A stretch of 64,000 bases of DNA, from assembly GCF_030695525.1 (NCBI RefSeq), contig NZ_JAUYSS010000067.1, forward strand, positions 1 to 64,000, in the 5' to 3' direction. Positions 34,997-45,156 of the stretch are shown here, piece by piece (within the stretch, counting starts at the first letter, position 1; each line of letters starts with the position of its first letter). The notes below the pieces were generated by a model that saw only the letters and a list, made by a program, of their open reading frames with translations, ran no database searches and was not told the DNA's origin. The DNA comes from Daejeonella sp. GTDB taxonomy: Bacteria; Bacteroidota; Bacteroidia; Sphingobacteriales; Sphingobacteriaceae. A program made the translations under genes and the position numbers.

Positions 34997-35494
34997 ATGA
35001 CAATTCAATCAAACAGCGTTGTAGCGCTAACCTATGATCTTTACACAAAAGAAAATGATCAGGAAGTATTTGTAGAAAAAGCTGATGAGCAAAACCCATT
35101 AATTTTTTTATATGGAGTAGGCATGATGCTTCCAAAGTTCGAAGAAAATCTGGAAGGTTTGAACATAGGCGACCTGTACGACTTTCATCTTATCGCGGAG
35201 GATGCTTACGGTTTAAAAGATGAAAATGCAATTACCGAACTCCCTTTGGATATGTTTGGAGAAATGGAAATGCCTGAAATCGGATCAATTCTTCCATTAC
35301 AGGATAACGAAGGGAATCAGTTTAGGGCAAAAGTACATGAGTTGACTGAATCGGCTGTAGTCGTAGATTTGAACCATCCAATGGCGGGTCAGGATCTTCA
35401 TTTTATCGGTAAAATCATTTCTGTTCGTGCTGCTACAGAAGAAGAACTTGCACATGGACATGCTCATGGTGCCGACGGTCACGAAGCCCATTAA
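34997..35494 (+). CDS. SlyD-like FKBP-type peptidyl-prolyl isomerase
   Basis: The protein has 165 residues. The FKBP domain with an inserted flap shows PLIFLYGVGMMLPKFEENLEGL (active-site wall), GDLYDFHLIAEDAYG and VVVDLNHPMAGQDLHF, the exact hallmarks of SlyD. The tail (GHAHGADGHEAH) is His-rich, like SlyD tails that bind Ni2+ or Zn2+, though shorter and without Cys. It should catalyse prolyl isomerisation and chaperone folding in the cytoplasm. It ends at a strong hairpin terminator. Confidence 0.92.
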   Translation: MTIQSNSVVALTYDLYTKENDQEVFVEKADEQNPLIFLYGVGMMLPKFEENLEGLNIGDLYDFHLIAEDAYGLKDENAITELPLDMFGEMEMPEIGSILPLQDNEGNQFRAKVHELTESAVVVDLNHPMAGQDLHFIGKIISVRAATEEELAHGHAHGADGHEAH

Positions 35495-35513
35495 TTTAAG
35501 CTATTTTTATCAG

Positions 35514-35546
35514 AAGGGTATTGCCATTGGCAATGCCCTTTTTTAT
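35514..35546 (+). terminator. Terminator of the slyD-like gene
   Basis: AAGGGTATTGCC, loop ATT, GGCAATGCCCTT followed by a T run. Confidence 0.9.
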
Positions 35547-35692
35547 TTAAATGTTCAGGCTAATCAGGTTTATTAAATAGTTTATTCCTGTTCATGCTGG
35601 TTTGGGCAGTAAATTCCTGATATTTTCTTAAAAATATCAAAAATCATTTGTTCTTCATCTTGTGTCTTTTTTTTTACATAAAAAACACAGAT

Positions 35693-36613
35693 ATGAAAAG
35701 ATCCACAAACATTAAAAGCATCATACTGGTAGTCAGTATGGCTATTTTGAGTCTTAACTCATGCAAAAAAGACAATACAGTATCTCTTGATGATGAACTT
35801 CAGTTTGCCAAACTTGAAGCTATTACTATCAGCAGTACCACGGCAATCAAAGGTTCGGGAAGCAGTACAGATTCCTTATTTGCTATGGATGCTTGTAAAA
35901 AAGGGAATAAAAAAACCAGGGTTGAGCAAAGTTTACTCCCGGCATCAGTATTATCTTACTTAAGTGCGAATTATGCCGGTCATAGTTTTATGAAGGCTTA
36001 TCAAATTGCAAATCAATCCACTGCTGTATTAGATAGTTATGTAATCATTGTGCAATTCAATGATAAACCAGTAGCGATAAAATTTGATGCAGGCGGGAAC
36101 TTTGTCAAAGTACTTGAAATCAGGGAAGGCCGCAATATGAAAGGCAAAGGCGGATGGCATGCAGGCGGTTGCTTTGATAACAGGGATGGTAAACAGCGTG
36201 ATACCCTTGTCATTAGCGCTATCCCTGCTGCAATCAAAACCTATATGTCTTCAAATTACCCTACCGATACCCTGGTTCATGCCTTTGTAAATAAGGATCT
36301 GAGTATTGTTCTGATCAGTAAAAATATTGATTTTTATGCTACATCCTTTTCAGCCGCAACTACATTTATTAAACGCATTCAATTGCCGGCAGGACATGCT
36401 AAAGGAAGATCAATAGAGGCTTCAGCATTGCCTTCAAATGCAACATCATACCTTAATGCCACCTATCCTAATTATGTTTTCAAAAAAGCTTTTGAGCTGA
36501 AAGTAAATGGAACTTTGAAAGGGTACCTGGTTCTGATTGATGCGAACTTGACCAAATATGCAATCCATTTTGATGCTAAGGGACAATTTGTAAAGGGTAT
36601 AACCATCCGATAA
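35693..36613 (+). CDS. Lipoprotein with three PepSY-like (DUF2874-type) repeats
   Basis: The protein has 306 residues from the ATG at 35693; the frame upstream is hydrophobic and starts only at a TTG. The lipobox LSLNSC precedes KKDN. Three repeats of about 75 residues each follow, each opening with a helix of the form [IL]P-x-x-[VI]-x-x-Y-[LM]-x-x-x-Y and closing with a strand pair and F-V-K: VLSYLSANYAGHSF...GGNFVKVLE, AIKTYMSSNYPTDT...FIKRIQL, ATSYLNATYPNYVF...GQFVKGI. Such PepSY-like domains occur in envelope proteins; ligand is unknown. A Gly/Lys/His-rich linker (KGKGGWHAGGCF) separates the first two. Confidence 0.8.
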   Translation: MKRSTNIKSIILVVSMAILSLNSCKKDNTVSLDDELQFAKLEAITISSTTAIKGSGSSTDSLFAMDACKKGNKKTRVEQSLLPASVLSYLSANYAGHSFMKAYQIANQSTAVLDSYVIIVQFNDKPVAIKFDAGGNFVKVLEIREGRNMKGKGGWHAGGCFDNRDGKQRDTLVISAIPAAIKTYMSSNYPTDTLVHAFVNKDLSIVLISKNIDFYATSFSAATTFIKRIQLPAGHAKGRSIEASALPSNATSYLNATYPNYVFKKAFELKVNGTLKGYLVLIDANLTKYAIHFDAKGQFVKGITIR

Positions 36614-36637
36614 AATTCTCTGTTGCATTCTGCCTTT

Positions 36638-36676
36638 GAAGGCCGCTTCTGACAATGAAGCGGCCTTTTTTTATTT
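36638..36676 (+). terminator. Terminator of the PepSY-like lipoprotein gene
   Basis: AAGGCCGCTTC, loop TGACAAT, GAAGCGGCCTT and a run of T. Confidence 0.9.
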
Positions 36677-36844
36677 TTCGGGCGGCCTGATTTCAGTTAA
36701 AATATATTTGGATTTCGAATCAATTTATAGGGTTCAGGTTTATTTATATAAATTGCCTCCGCGATAATTTAATCAGTAATTATTGGTTAATAATCATATG
36801 GATAAGGTTTTCAAACCCTTATTAAATTAAAAAATTATTTAGTA

Positions 36845-38758
36845 ATGAAGTTCAGTATTCAATTTTTATTTTGTTTTTTCATATCAGTTAAGACATTTAG
36901 TCAGGTAATTAATCCTGAAATTTCGATAATTCCCAAGCCGGTCGAAATGCATAAAGGAACAGGTCATTTTAATCTGCCCCAAAATATAAGTCTCTATTCT
37001 ACTGCTGCTCCTGAGCTAGCACAAACCCTTGTTTTCTTAAAGGAACGCTTAACTGTACCTACTGGTTTTCATGTTTCTTCAGTGAGTAGTCAGGAAAGTG
37101 CTTCGGTTAAACTCTTAATCAATTCGCATGCAGATAATACACTTGGAACGGAAGGGTATCACCTCTCTGTGACCTCTTCGCAGGTAATTATCAGGGCAAA
37201 TCAGTCTGCGGGTCTATTTTATGGGGTCCAAACCTTGTTGCAACTTTTACCAAAGGAAATAGAAAGTAAATCACTCATAAAGAATGTCAATTGGGTTATT
37301 CCTGCTGTTGAAATTACCGACTATCCTAAGCTTGGCTGGCGTGGTTTAATGTTTGATGTTGCCAGGCATTTTTTCACAAAAGAAGAAGTGAAACAATACA
37401 TTATTGCTATGTCACGCTATAAATACAATGTGCTGCATCTGCATCTTACTGACGACGAAGGCTGGAGAATTGAAATTAAGGGTTTCCCTAAGCTGACAGA
37501 AGTTGGAGCTTGGAATGTTAAAAGAGTAGGAGTGTTTGGCGATTTTATCCCACCAAAAGCTGATGAACCCCGCGACTATGGTGGTTTTTATACACAGGAT
37601 GATATCCGGGAGCTGGTACAATTTGCAAAAGACCGGTTTATAAATATTTTACCTGAAGTAGATGTTCCGGGTCATAGTCTTGCAGCCATTGCTTCTTATC
37701 CTGAATTGTCATGTACCCCAGAGGCTGTAAAATATAAAGTAAGATCAGGTGAGAAGATTATGGATTGGTCGAGGGGCGCGCCTCCAATAGCATTATTAGA
37801 TAATACGCTTTGCCCTGCCAATGAATTGGTTTATAGTTTCATGGATACTGTAATTACACAACTGGCAGAACTATTCCCATTTGAGTATATACACTTAGGA
37901 GGTGATGAGGCGCCAATAAATTTCTGGCAGAAGAATGAGCAGATCAAGGCTTTGATGATTCGTGAAGGTATTAAAGATATCAAAAAGGTGCAGGGATATT
38001 TTACCGGAAGGGTTGAAAAGATTGTGGAATCGAAAGGCAAGAAAATGATGGCCTGGGATGAGGTACTGGAAGGAGGGGTTAGTCCCTCTACTGCAGTTAT
38101 GAGCTGGCGCGGGATGAAATATGGAATAGAAGCAGCACTTAATAAACATCAGGTGGTGATGAGCCCTACAACCTATGCTTATCTTGATTACATGCAATCT
38201 GACGAGATATCTGAACCCAGGGTTTATGCTTCATTACGTCTGAGTAAATCCTATGAATTCGAGCCTGTTCCGGCAGGGGTTGATCCGCAATATATAAAGG
38301 GGGGGCAGGCCAATTTATGGACTGAGCAGGTTTATAACATCCGGCAGGCAGAATATATGACCTGGCCCAGAGGTTTTGCAATTGCAGAGTCAGTATGGTC
38401 ACCAAATCAACAGAAAAACTGGCCAGAGTTTTTTAACAGGGTTGAGCAGCATTTTGGGCGCCTTGACTTCTCTGAAACCAAATATTCTCCCGCAGTCTAC
38501 GATCCTATATTCAAGGCCGGTAAAACAGCCGATAACAAATTGACGATTGATCTGAGTACTGAAGTGGAAGGACTGGATATTTATTATTCATTTGATAATT
38601 CATTCCCCGATAGGTTTTACCCTAAATTCATGAGTACCTTGACCGCACCTATCGATGCCAAACAATTGAAAGTAATTACTTACAGAGGAAAGGAACCTGT
38701 GGGCCGGATGCTGACCATGCCAATTGCTGAATTAAGGAAGCGGGCAAGATTATATTGA
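36845..38758 (+). CDS. Beta-N-acetylhexosaminidase, glycoside hydrolase family 20
   Basis: The protein has 637 residues. A signal peptide (1-~20) is followed by the GH20b domain (IIPKPVEMHKGTGHF...QTLLQLLP) and the catalytic barrel with YKYNVLHLHLTDDEGWRIEI, NILPEVDVPGHS and the catalytic Asp354-Glu355 in LGGDEAP. WTEQV, and MTWPRGFAIAE, close the active site; an extra C-terminal domain follows. It removes terminal GlcNAc or GalNAc from glycans by substrate-assisted catalysis, in the periplasm or on the surface. It stands alone, but an amino-sugar cluster lies at 46.7-50.2 kb. Confidence 0.94.
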   Translation: MKFSIQFLFCFFISVKTFSQVINPEISIIPKPVEMHKGTGHFNLPQNISLYSTAAPELAQTLVFLKERLTVPTGFHVSSVSSQESASVKLLINSHADNTLGTEGYHLSVTSSQVIIRANQSAGLFYGVQTLLQLLPKEIESKSLIKNVNWVIPAVEITDYPKLGWRGLMFDVARHFFTKEEVKQYIIAMSRYKYNVLHLHLTDDEGWRIEIKGFPKLTEVGAWNVKRVGVFGDFIPPKADEPRDYGGFYTQDDIRELVQFAKDRFINILPEVDVPGHSLAAIASYPELSCTPEAVKYKVRSGEKIMDWSRGAPPIALLDNTLCPANELVYSFMDTVITQLAELFPFEYIHLGGDEAPINFWQKNEQIKALMIREGIKDIKKVQGYFTGRVEKIVESKGKKMMAWDEVLEGGVSPSTAVMSWRGMKYGIEAALNKHQVVMSPTTYAYLDYMQSDEISEPRVYASLRLSKSYEFEPVPAGVDPQYIKGGQANLWTEQVYNIRQAEYMTWPRGFAIAESVWSPNQQKNWPEFFNRVEQHFGRLDFSETKYSPAVYDPIFKAGKTADNKLTIDLSTEVEGLDIYYSFDNSFPDRFYPKFMSTLTAPIDAKQLKVITYRGKEPVGRMLTMPIAELRKRARLY

Positions 38759-38759
38759 A

Positions 38760-38802
38760 ACAAAAAAAGCCGATGAATCAGTATTTACCGGCTTTTTTAT
38801 TC
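38760..38802 (+). terminator. Bidirectional terminator between GH20 and ABC-F genes
   Basis: AAAAAAAGCCG and CGGCTTTTTT arms enclose a loop of about 17 nt between two convergent genes. Confidence 0.75.
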
Positions 38803-38815
38803 TATTTTTTTTGTT

Positions 38816-40474
<1,659 letters not shown>

Positions 40475-40542
40475 TTAAAGGGGTATTATAAACATTAGGG
40501 AATGTTTGTAAGTGAAAATCGTTAATTCTCAATGTTATTTGT

Positions 40543-41082
40543 ATGGATAGGGATAAATTATTTAAGAGACTTTCCAAATCCCTCATTAAAGCTGATACTG
40601 TCATGATTGCCTCAGACAAAGCCTGTGTGCCGGGCGATTTGATTGCAATAAGCTTATACCCTCAGCATGAAATTGCCTTCAGGGCATCATGGGTTCTTGA
40701 ACAGTTTCTATATCACAGATGGGAGGATATCGTTCCATCCCTTCCCGATTTTATGGTTGGATATCTCATTCAGAAGAATGGTAGTTGTCAGCGGCATTTT
40801 ACTAAGATCATGATGTATCTGACTGATTCAGGATCGAACACAGAAATCAAGGCCCTGATAAGTGAACATCAGGAGCAGATTATTGAAACTACTTTCGATT
40901 GGCTGATCGATCCGCAAACACCAGTCGCCGTGAAAGTTAATTGCATGGATATTTTACTTTATTTTGGTAAAGAGCAAGCCTGGATTCATGACGAACTCCT
41001 TTCACAGGTTCAGTTCCTGCTAAAGGATGGTTCGGCTGCGCTCCAAAGTCGCGGGAAGCGAATTCTAAAAAAACTAAAATAA
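40543..41082 (+). CDS. Hypothetical helical (HEAT-like) protein
   Basis: The protein has 179 residues, all-helical by appearance, with no signal peptide. Helix pairs such as HEIAFRASWVLEQFLYHRW, LPDFMVGYLIQKNG and TPVAVKVNCMDILLYFGK resemble HEAT/adaptin repeats (conserved Pro/Ala/Asp turn pattern). I do not recognise a family or active site. It lies between the ABC-F gene (divergent) and a GreA-like gene on the same strand 102 bp downstream. Confidence 0.65.
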   Translation: MDRDKLFKRLSKSLIKADTVMIASDKACVPGDLIAISLYPQHEIAFRASWVLEQFLYHRWEDIVPSLPDFMVGYLIQKNGSCQRHFTKIMMYLTDSGSNTEIKALISEHQEQIIETTFDWLIDPQTPVAVKVNCMDILLYFGKEQAWIHDELLSQVQFLLKDGSAALQSRGKRILKKLK

Positions 41083-41184
41083 TCAACAGGCTATGTCTAG
41101 GTTTTATCAATTGTTCATAAATATCAACCTTCAAAATGCGCTGACAGCTTCACGAATCCTGAAAAAATATGCTTCTTTGCACAA

Positions 41185-41637
41185 ATGACTGTGATAAAAG
41201 AAAAACTGTATAAAGAATGCCTGAATTATGTTCAGGATTGTATTGATACTGCTCAGCAGGCTATTAACGCAGCAATTGAATCATCTAATGATGATACGAA
41301 AAGCAGTGCCGGGGATAAGTATGAAACAGGGAGGGAGATGATGCAACAGGAAATCGACAGAAACAGGAAACAACTGGAAGAAGCTAAGAGACAAAAATCA
41401 AGTCTGGATCAGATTGAACATCAAAAGCATTATGATATTGTTCAAACGGGAAGCCTGGTCAGTACAAATTTTGGCAAATTTTATATCGCAATCAGTCGTG
41501 GACAGATGCAGATTGAGGGGGTCAATTATTTCGCTATTTCTGCAGCCTCGCCAATAGGGGCAAAATTAATGAAGCAGAAAAGAGGTTATGAGTTTGACTT
41601 TAATGGCAAGACATTTAAAATAGAAGATATTCAATAA
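41185..41637 (+). CDS. GreA/GreB-like transcription factor-related protein
   Basis: The protein has 150 residues. The N-terminal ~85 residues form a long helical hairpin (coiled coil) with KYETGREMMQQEIDRNRKQLEEA; the C-terminal ~65 residues read as the GreA/GreB FKBP-like domain: GSLVSTNFGKFYIAIS, VNYFAISAASPIGAKLM, and YEFDFNGKTFKIEDI. Gre factors restart stalled RNA polymerase. The usual acidic tip (DxxE/EE) of the coiled coil is replaced by GDKYETG, which keeps acidic residues, so cleavage stimulation is possible but uncertain. A competing RNAP secondary-channel role is an alternative. Confidence 0.75.
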   Translation: MTVIKEKLYKECLNYVQDCIDTAQQAINAAIESSNDDTKSSAGDKYETGREMMQQEIDRNRKQLEEAKRQKSSLDQIEHQKHYDIVQTGSLVSTNFGKFYIAISRGQMQIEGVNYFAISAASPIGAKLMKQKRGYEFDFNGKTFKIEDIQ

Positions 41638-41643
41638 TAGCCT

Positions 41644-42546
41644 TTATTTAGCCTTTGGTTTATCTATCATCGTATCATCAAACCAGTTCACTATTTCTTT
41701 AGCCAGGGCAATACGTTTGTTCGTAAAAGCGTGGTCTGTGTTCCAGATTTTGTAGTCGAAATTTTTCCTTGGATTAAATTTGGAGAAATAGGTATTGTTC
41801 TGGTGTTCATCCAGAACCAGTATTGCCTTATTCGATTTGGAAACTTGTGTTTCAATATCATATAAATCAAGTTTGGCCAGGATATCATCTAAAAATTTGT
41901 TGGGTTCACAGTTAAGCATATCTAAGGTTAAAAGGTATTCTTTGAGTCCGATCAGATTACCTTCAGCACCCCCTCCCTGTAACAGGGTGTAGGGGTTAAA
42001 CACCGAAACTCCAACAATTGACTTAACTCTTGGATCTTTTAATCCTGCAAGCAGGGCTATTCCAGCTCCCATACTGTGGCCTGCAAATGCTATTTTTGAA
42101 GTATCTACCCGTAAAGTTTCTATGGTGGCACTATCAGTAAGATAATCTACTACAGCAATAGCATCATCAATTGCATTCTGAAATCCGAATGTGCCCTTAC
42201 TTCCCCATGCTCCACGGTAATTAAAATAAATGGTATTATACCCTGCACGCCTTAAATTCTGAGCCAGGTCGTGACTTCGTTCATTACCAGGTAATCCATG
42301 CAATAGAACCACTGTTGGATGTGGACCCTTTCCATCTGCTGTATAAGCAAAACCATACATGGTTGAGCCATCAGATTTTATTTGTAATTCAACCTGCCCG
42401 GCCGGATAAAATTCATCCGGTTTAAAATCATTTTGAAGATAGTCGGTATTTCTTTTCTTAGAATTTGTTTTATTGTCTGATTTACAAGAAGATAGCAGGA
42501 TGAGTGAAACAAAACTGAGTAAGGTAAAAGAGTAAAGAATCTTCAT
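41644..42546 (-). CDS. Alpha/beta-hydrolase lipoprotein
   Basis: The protein has 300 residues. A lipobox (LLSSC, Cys21) marks an exported lipoprotein. The hydrolase fold shows the oxyanion VLLHGLPGNERSHDLA, the YFNYRGAWGSKGTFG strand-loop, the nucleophile elbow AFAGHSMGAG (Ser), and a terminal His in WNTDHAF; Asp in VLDEHQN is the probable acid. The substrate is likely an ester or peptide in the envelope, not defined further. It converges on the Gre-like gene with 6 bp between stops. Confidence 0.88.
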   Translation of the reverse strand: MKILYSFTLLSFVSLILLSSCKSDNKTNSKKRNTDYLQNDFKPDEFYPAGQVELQIKSDGSTMYGFAYTADGKGPHPTVVLLHGLPGNERSHDLAQNLRRAGYNTIYFNYRGAWGSKGTFGFQNAIDDAIAVVDYLTDSATIETLRVDTSKIAFAGHSMGAGIALLAGLKDPRVKSIVGVSVFNPYTLLQGGGAEGNLIGLKEYLLTLDMLNCEPNKFLDDILAKLDLYDIETQVSKSNKAILVLDEHQNNTYFSKFNPRKNFDYKIWNTDHAFTNKRIALAKEIVNWFDDTMIDKPKAK

Positions 42547-42585
42547 AATGAGTTTCAGGATAAGCTCAAACTAAATAAATGGACA

Positions 42586-42622
42586 TAAAAAAAGGACTTA
42601 AGTAATTAAACTTAAGCCCTTC
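42586..42622 (-). terminator. Terminator of the DUF2911 gene
   Basis: GGACTTAAG / CTTAAGCCC arms with a TAATTAAA loop, A-rich on the left side, so it ends minus-strand transcription. Confidence 0.7.
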
Positions 42623-42639
42623 TAATATAAGAAACTTTT

Positions 42640-43152
42640 TTATTGAACTTTAAAAACTACTTTAGTATCAGCCCACATCATAGATACATTTCCGTTGTCA
42701 GTAATATCAAAAGTAAATACCTCTGTATTTTCTGAGGATTTTCCGGCCTTAACATTCACCCGTAATGCGTCTTCACTGTCTTTGTAAACGGTTCCCCACT
42801 GCTTCCAGCTCTTATTGAAAATAATAGTCCATTCATCATCTCCCGGAATAGTATAAAGGCCATATTTTCCGGCGGGTAAGGTTTTACCCTCGATTTTTAC
42901 ATCCTTACTTGTTTCAAATACAGTAGCCTCGTTTGCTCCGGTACGCCAAACTTTTCCAACCGGAGCAAGAGCTGATAAAGCTCTTCCTTTTAGAGATGGC
43001 TGACTGTAATCAACTGAAATTTCAGCTCCTGAAGCAAGAGTTTTTGAAACCTTTGCGGGCGGACTAGGTCTTTTACTTTTATCCTGCTGAGCGGATGAAC
43101 TAAGACTTAAAAATAGTCCGGTTACCAGGGTTAATAGAAATAGTTTTTTCAT
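42640..43152 (-). CDS. DUF2911 domain secreted protein
   Basis: The protein has 170 residues. A signal peptide (MKKLFLLTLVTGLFLSLSSSA) precedes the DUF2911 core: ISVDYSQPSLKGR, VGKVWRTGANEATVFETSKDV, LPAGKYGLYTIPGDDEWTIIFN and a WGTVY segment. The family is common in Bacteroidota envelopes, with no assigned function. There are 56 bp between it and the deacetylase upstream; they may be one unit, with the terminator following DUF2911. Confidence 0.92.
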   Translation of the reverse strand: MKKLFLLTLVTGLFLSLSSSAQQDKSKRPSPPAKVSKTLASGAEISVDYSQPSLKGRALSALAPVGKVWRTGANEATVFETSKDVKIEGKTLPAGKYGLYTIPGDDEWTIIFNKSWKQWGTVYKDSEDALRVNVKAGKSSENTEVFTFDITDNGNVSMMWADTKVVFKVQ

Positions 43153-43208
43153 GGTTTTATCTTTTATAATTTATAAATATATCGATTAGGATATTCTTAA
43201 GAATAAAA

Positions 43209-44093
43209 TTAAAAACTTTTTACAATGCTATTATGAAGTGTACGTGTATTCCAGTAACCGCTGGCAATTATCCTGCGAATGGTAAATAATGGATCATTTT
43301 CATCTCTTTTTTCTGCAAGAATGAATGCAGAGGTAAATCCTCTTTTCTTTAATTCAGGGATGGCTTCCTTATTCCATAAGCCGAAGGGATAGGCAAAATA
43401 TTTCACATCTTTCCCGGTAATTTCCCTTAATGTTTTTGTGGGTTTCTCTATCTGAGTCACCCAGTCTTCACCCTGATATTTCTTAACATTTTGGTGGTCA
43501 TAGGTATGTGATCCAATCACATGTCCGGCATCAGAAAGTTCTTTAACCTGTGCTTTGCTCATATAATTCGGTTTGCCTAAAGATACTGTCATGATAAAAA
43601 ATACACCTTTAAAGCCGTATTTATTCATTTCTGGAATAGCAGTGGTATACTGATCGAGTTTGGTATCATCAAAGGTTAACATGATTGGTTTCTTTGGTAA
43701 TTTGGCACCATAAACCAGATAATTATAAAGCTGATCCGGCAAAATAGTCTGATAGCCGCTGTCAGCAAGCATTTTCATTTGTGATTTGAATTCTGCAATA
43801 GGAACAATATAATCTTTCCCCATTTTACCGTCGGTTGAAACCCAGTTTCTTATCTGGTGATAACAAAGAATAGGTACCTGAGGTCTGGCCAGAATCTCTG
43901 CTGCAGTGGCCTTTTTACCTCCAGTTTTTTGTGGTTCTGCATTTTCGGGCTCGTTGGAGCTGCTTTCCTCAATATTTTGGATTGCTGAAATACTGTCGGA
44001 TGATCCTGATGCCAGAGGTTTAGAATTTGATTGGCAGGAAGCCAGGGAAATGCATAAAATCAGTACATAGAATGGAATTGGGTTTTTGTTCAT
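43209..44093 (-). CDS. Polysaccharide deacetylase (NodB-type, CE4) lipoprotein
   Basis: The protein has 294 residues. A lipobox (LASC, Cys20) and a Ser/Glu/Asn-rich linker precede a NodB domain. Motifs are VPILCYHQI (MT1-like start), IMLTFDDTKLDQY (Asp-Asp metal/catalytic), and VIGSHTYDHQNV (H-x-x-x-H), with FAYPFGLWN as the later motif. It probably removes acetyl groups from N-acetylglucosamine-type polymers in the envelope. It may be co-transcribed with DUF2911. Upstream lies 1 kb of non-coding DNA with a MITE-like repeat. Confidence 0.9.
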   Translation of the reverse strand: MNKNPIPFYVLILCISLASCQSNSKPLASGSSDSISAIQNIEESSSNEPENAEPQKTGGKKATAAEILARPQVPILCYHQIRNWVSTDGKMGKDYIVPIAEFKSQMKMLADSGYQTILPDQLYNYLVYGAKLPKKPIMLTFDDTKLDQYTTAIPEMNKYGFKGVFFIMTVSLGKPNYMSKAQVKELSDAGHVIGSHTYDHQNVKKYQGEDWVTQIEKPTKTLREITGKDVKYFAYPFGLWNKEAIPELKKRGFTSAFILAEKRDENDPLFTIRRIIASGYWNTRTLHNSIVKSF

Positions 44094-44183
44094 CGTTTGA
44101 AAATAGCCAGGCTTGAGGATTTGATTAATTGTTCACGAAAATAGATAAAAATAGGCTGATAAGCAGAATTGGCTACAAATTTA

Positions 44184-44189
44184 TATTTA
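44184..44189 (+). repeat. Left copy of 6-bp target-site duplication (TATTTA)
   Basis: TATTTA immediately precedes the terminal inverted repeat of copy 2, and the same hexamer follows its right end at 44617-44622. Confidence 0.6.
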
Positions 44190-44616
44190 ACGTGAGTTCG
44201 ATATAAAATCATATTGGAGTAAATTTAGATTGAATATTTTTCTTTTGTTTTAGAAAGCAGGGTCTGTTTCTCTTCGGTTTTGCCAGTCCCGTGTTCTGCC
44301 GTAGTTTTTTGCAGCAGATTTAATATATATCAGGAAATTCAGTATTGCAAAAAAGCTACAGCTGCCACCCGGGTTTATTTCAAATGGCAAATGGTCCTTT
44401 TGCCAGACTGGCTGTTCTAATTAAAATCAGCTCCGGGTAAAATAAACCTTGCCGGAGGAAGTAGCTTCCGGCTATTCCTAAATTTAGGATAGAGCGGGAA
44501 TTCCTGCCGGAACTACCCCGGAGGAAAGGGCTGAACTAGCCTATAACACACAGGTATTGCTGTCCAAAATCAAATTATTTTGGCCCCAGAGCCTTTTCCA
44601 TATATTGAACTCACGT
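44190..44616 (+). mobile_element. Dispersed intergenic repeat, copy 2 (complete MITE-like element)
   Basis: This is 427 bp of non-coding DNA bounded by 16-bp inverted repeats: ACGTGAGTTCGATATA at the left (44190-44205) and its complement TATATTGAACTCACGT at the right (44601-44616), with one mismatch. The flanking TATTTA duplications support insertion. Inside are a GGCAAA/TTTGCC hairpin around TGGTCC near 44388-44406, a GCCGGA/TCCGGC hairpin near 44450-44472, CCGGAGGAAAGG and CAGGTATTG. It encodes no transposase, so it would need enzymes from elsewhere. It lies between the divergent deacetylase and DbpA-like genes. Confidence 0.8.
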
Positions 44617-44622
44617 TATTTA
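44617..44622 (+). repeat. Right copy of 6-bp target-site duplication (TATTTA)
   Basis: This is a perfect match to the left hexamer, directly after the right inverted repeat. AT-richness makes a chance match possible. Confidence 0.6.
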
Positions 44623-45132
44623 ATAAAATAATCCCTGAGAAATCGACATTGATTTTACCTCCTGTTAGAAAATCGAAATTCTACCAATTCCTTTCAGTGT
44701 ATTGAAAGAATTTCAACAACTAAAGGAAAAATCGCGCTTCTGGCAAGAAATTTAAAATCAATGTATGCCCTATCCGGCGATTCAAATACAGATTCATTTT
44801 CAGCGCTTATTACCAAGCCGTTAAGGCTTATTACCCTCATGTTTATAAACACAAATATATAGCACATGGAAAAGGAAGAAAACAGGGATAAAAGACGCTC
44901 ATGTTTTGTGTTCTATTCGAGTTCTATTTGAGTTTGATCCGTGTTTGGTAACAAAACGGCATCCAGTTTTTTTTGATCTTTCATACCCTTTTCTTTGAGG
45001 ACTTCCGGGCTTGCTTTGGGTGATTTTGATGCAACTTTCAGCCTTGTGATTTGCCCATTTTCGTTAAGCCGATTCTTAAAGGGCTTTCCATAAACTTTAC
45101 CAAATGACTAAATCGATTGAGGATATTTGCAT
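44623..45132. other. Non-coding stretch right of the MITE-like element
   Basis: I see no supported gene in these ~500 bp. A reverse-strand frame open from 45107 to 44913 lacks a start until its last third and matches nothing I know. A short AAGCC/GGCTT inverted repeat occurs near 44817-44831. It may be decayed sequence. Confidence 0.4.
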
Positions 45133-45140
45133 TACCTTTG
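45133..45140 (+). promoter_or_regulatory. -7 box TACCTTTG before the DbpA-like gene
   Basis: This is a consensus TAnnTTTG box 16 bp before the ATG at 45157. The nearest TTG (45117-45119) is only 13 bp upstream, so the -33 element is unclear. Confidence 0.45.
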
Positions 45141-45156
45141 CACTTTGAAAAGCCAG

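Noticed and set aside
44450-44540. GAGGAAAG in the repeat core, resembling an RNase P RNA conserved segment
   Set aside because: The other conserved RNase P segments (ACAGAAA and the J-region pairing) are absent, and three copies in 64 kb argue against it.
44913-45107. Reverse-strand open frame of 65 codons, Lys-rich
   Set aside because: No start codon before the last third, no promoter, and no family match that I recognise. Open by chance or a decayed end.
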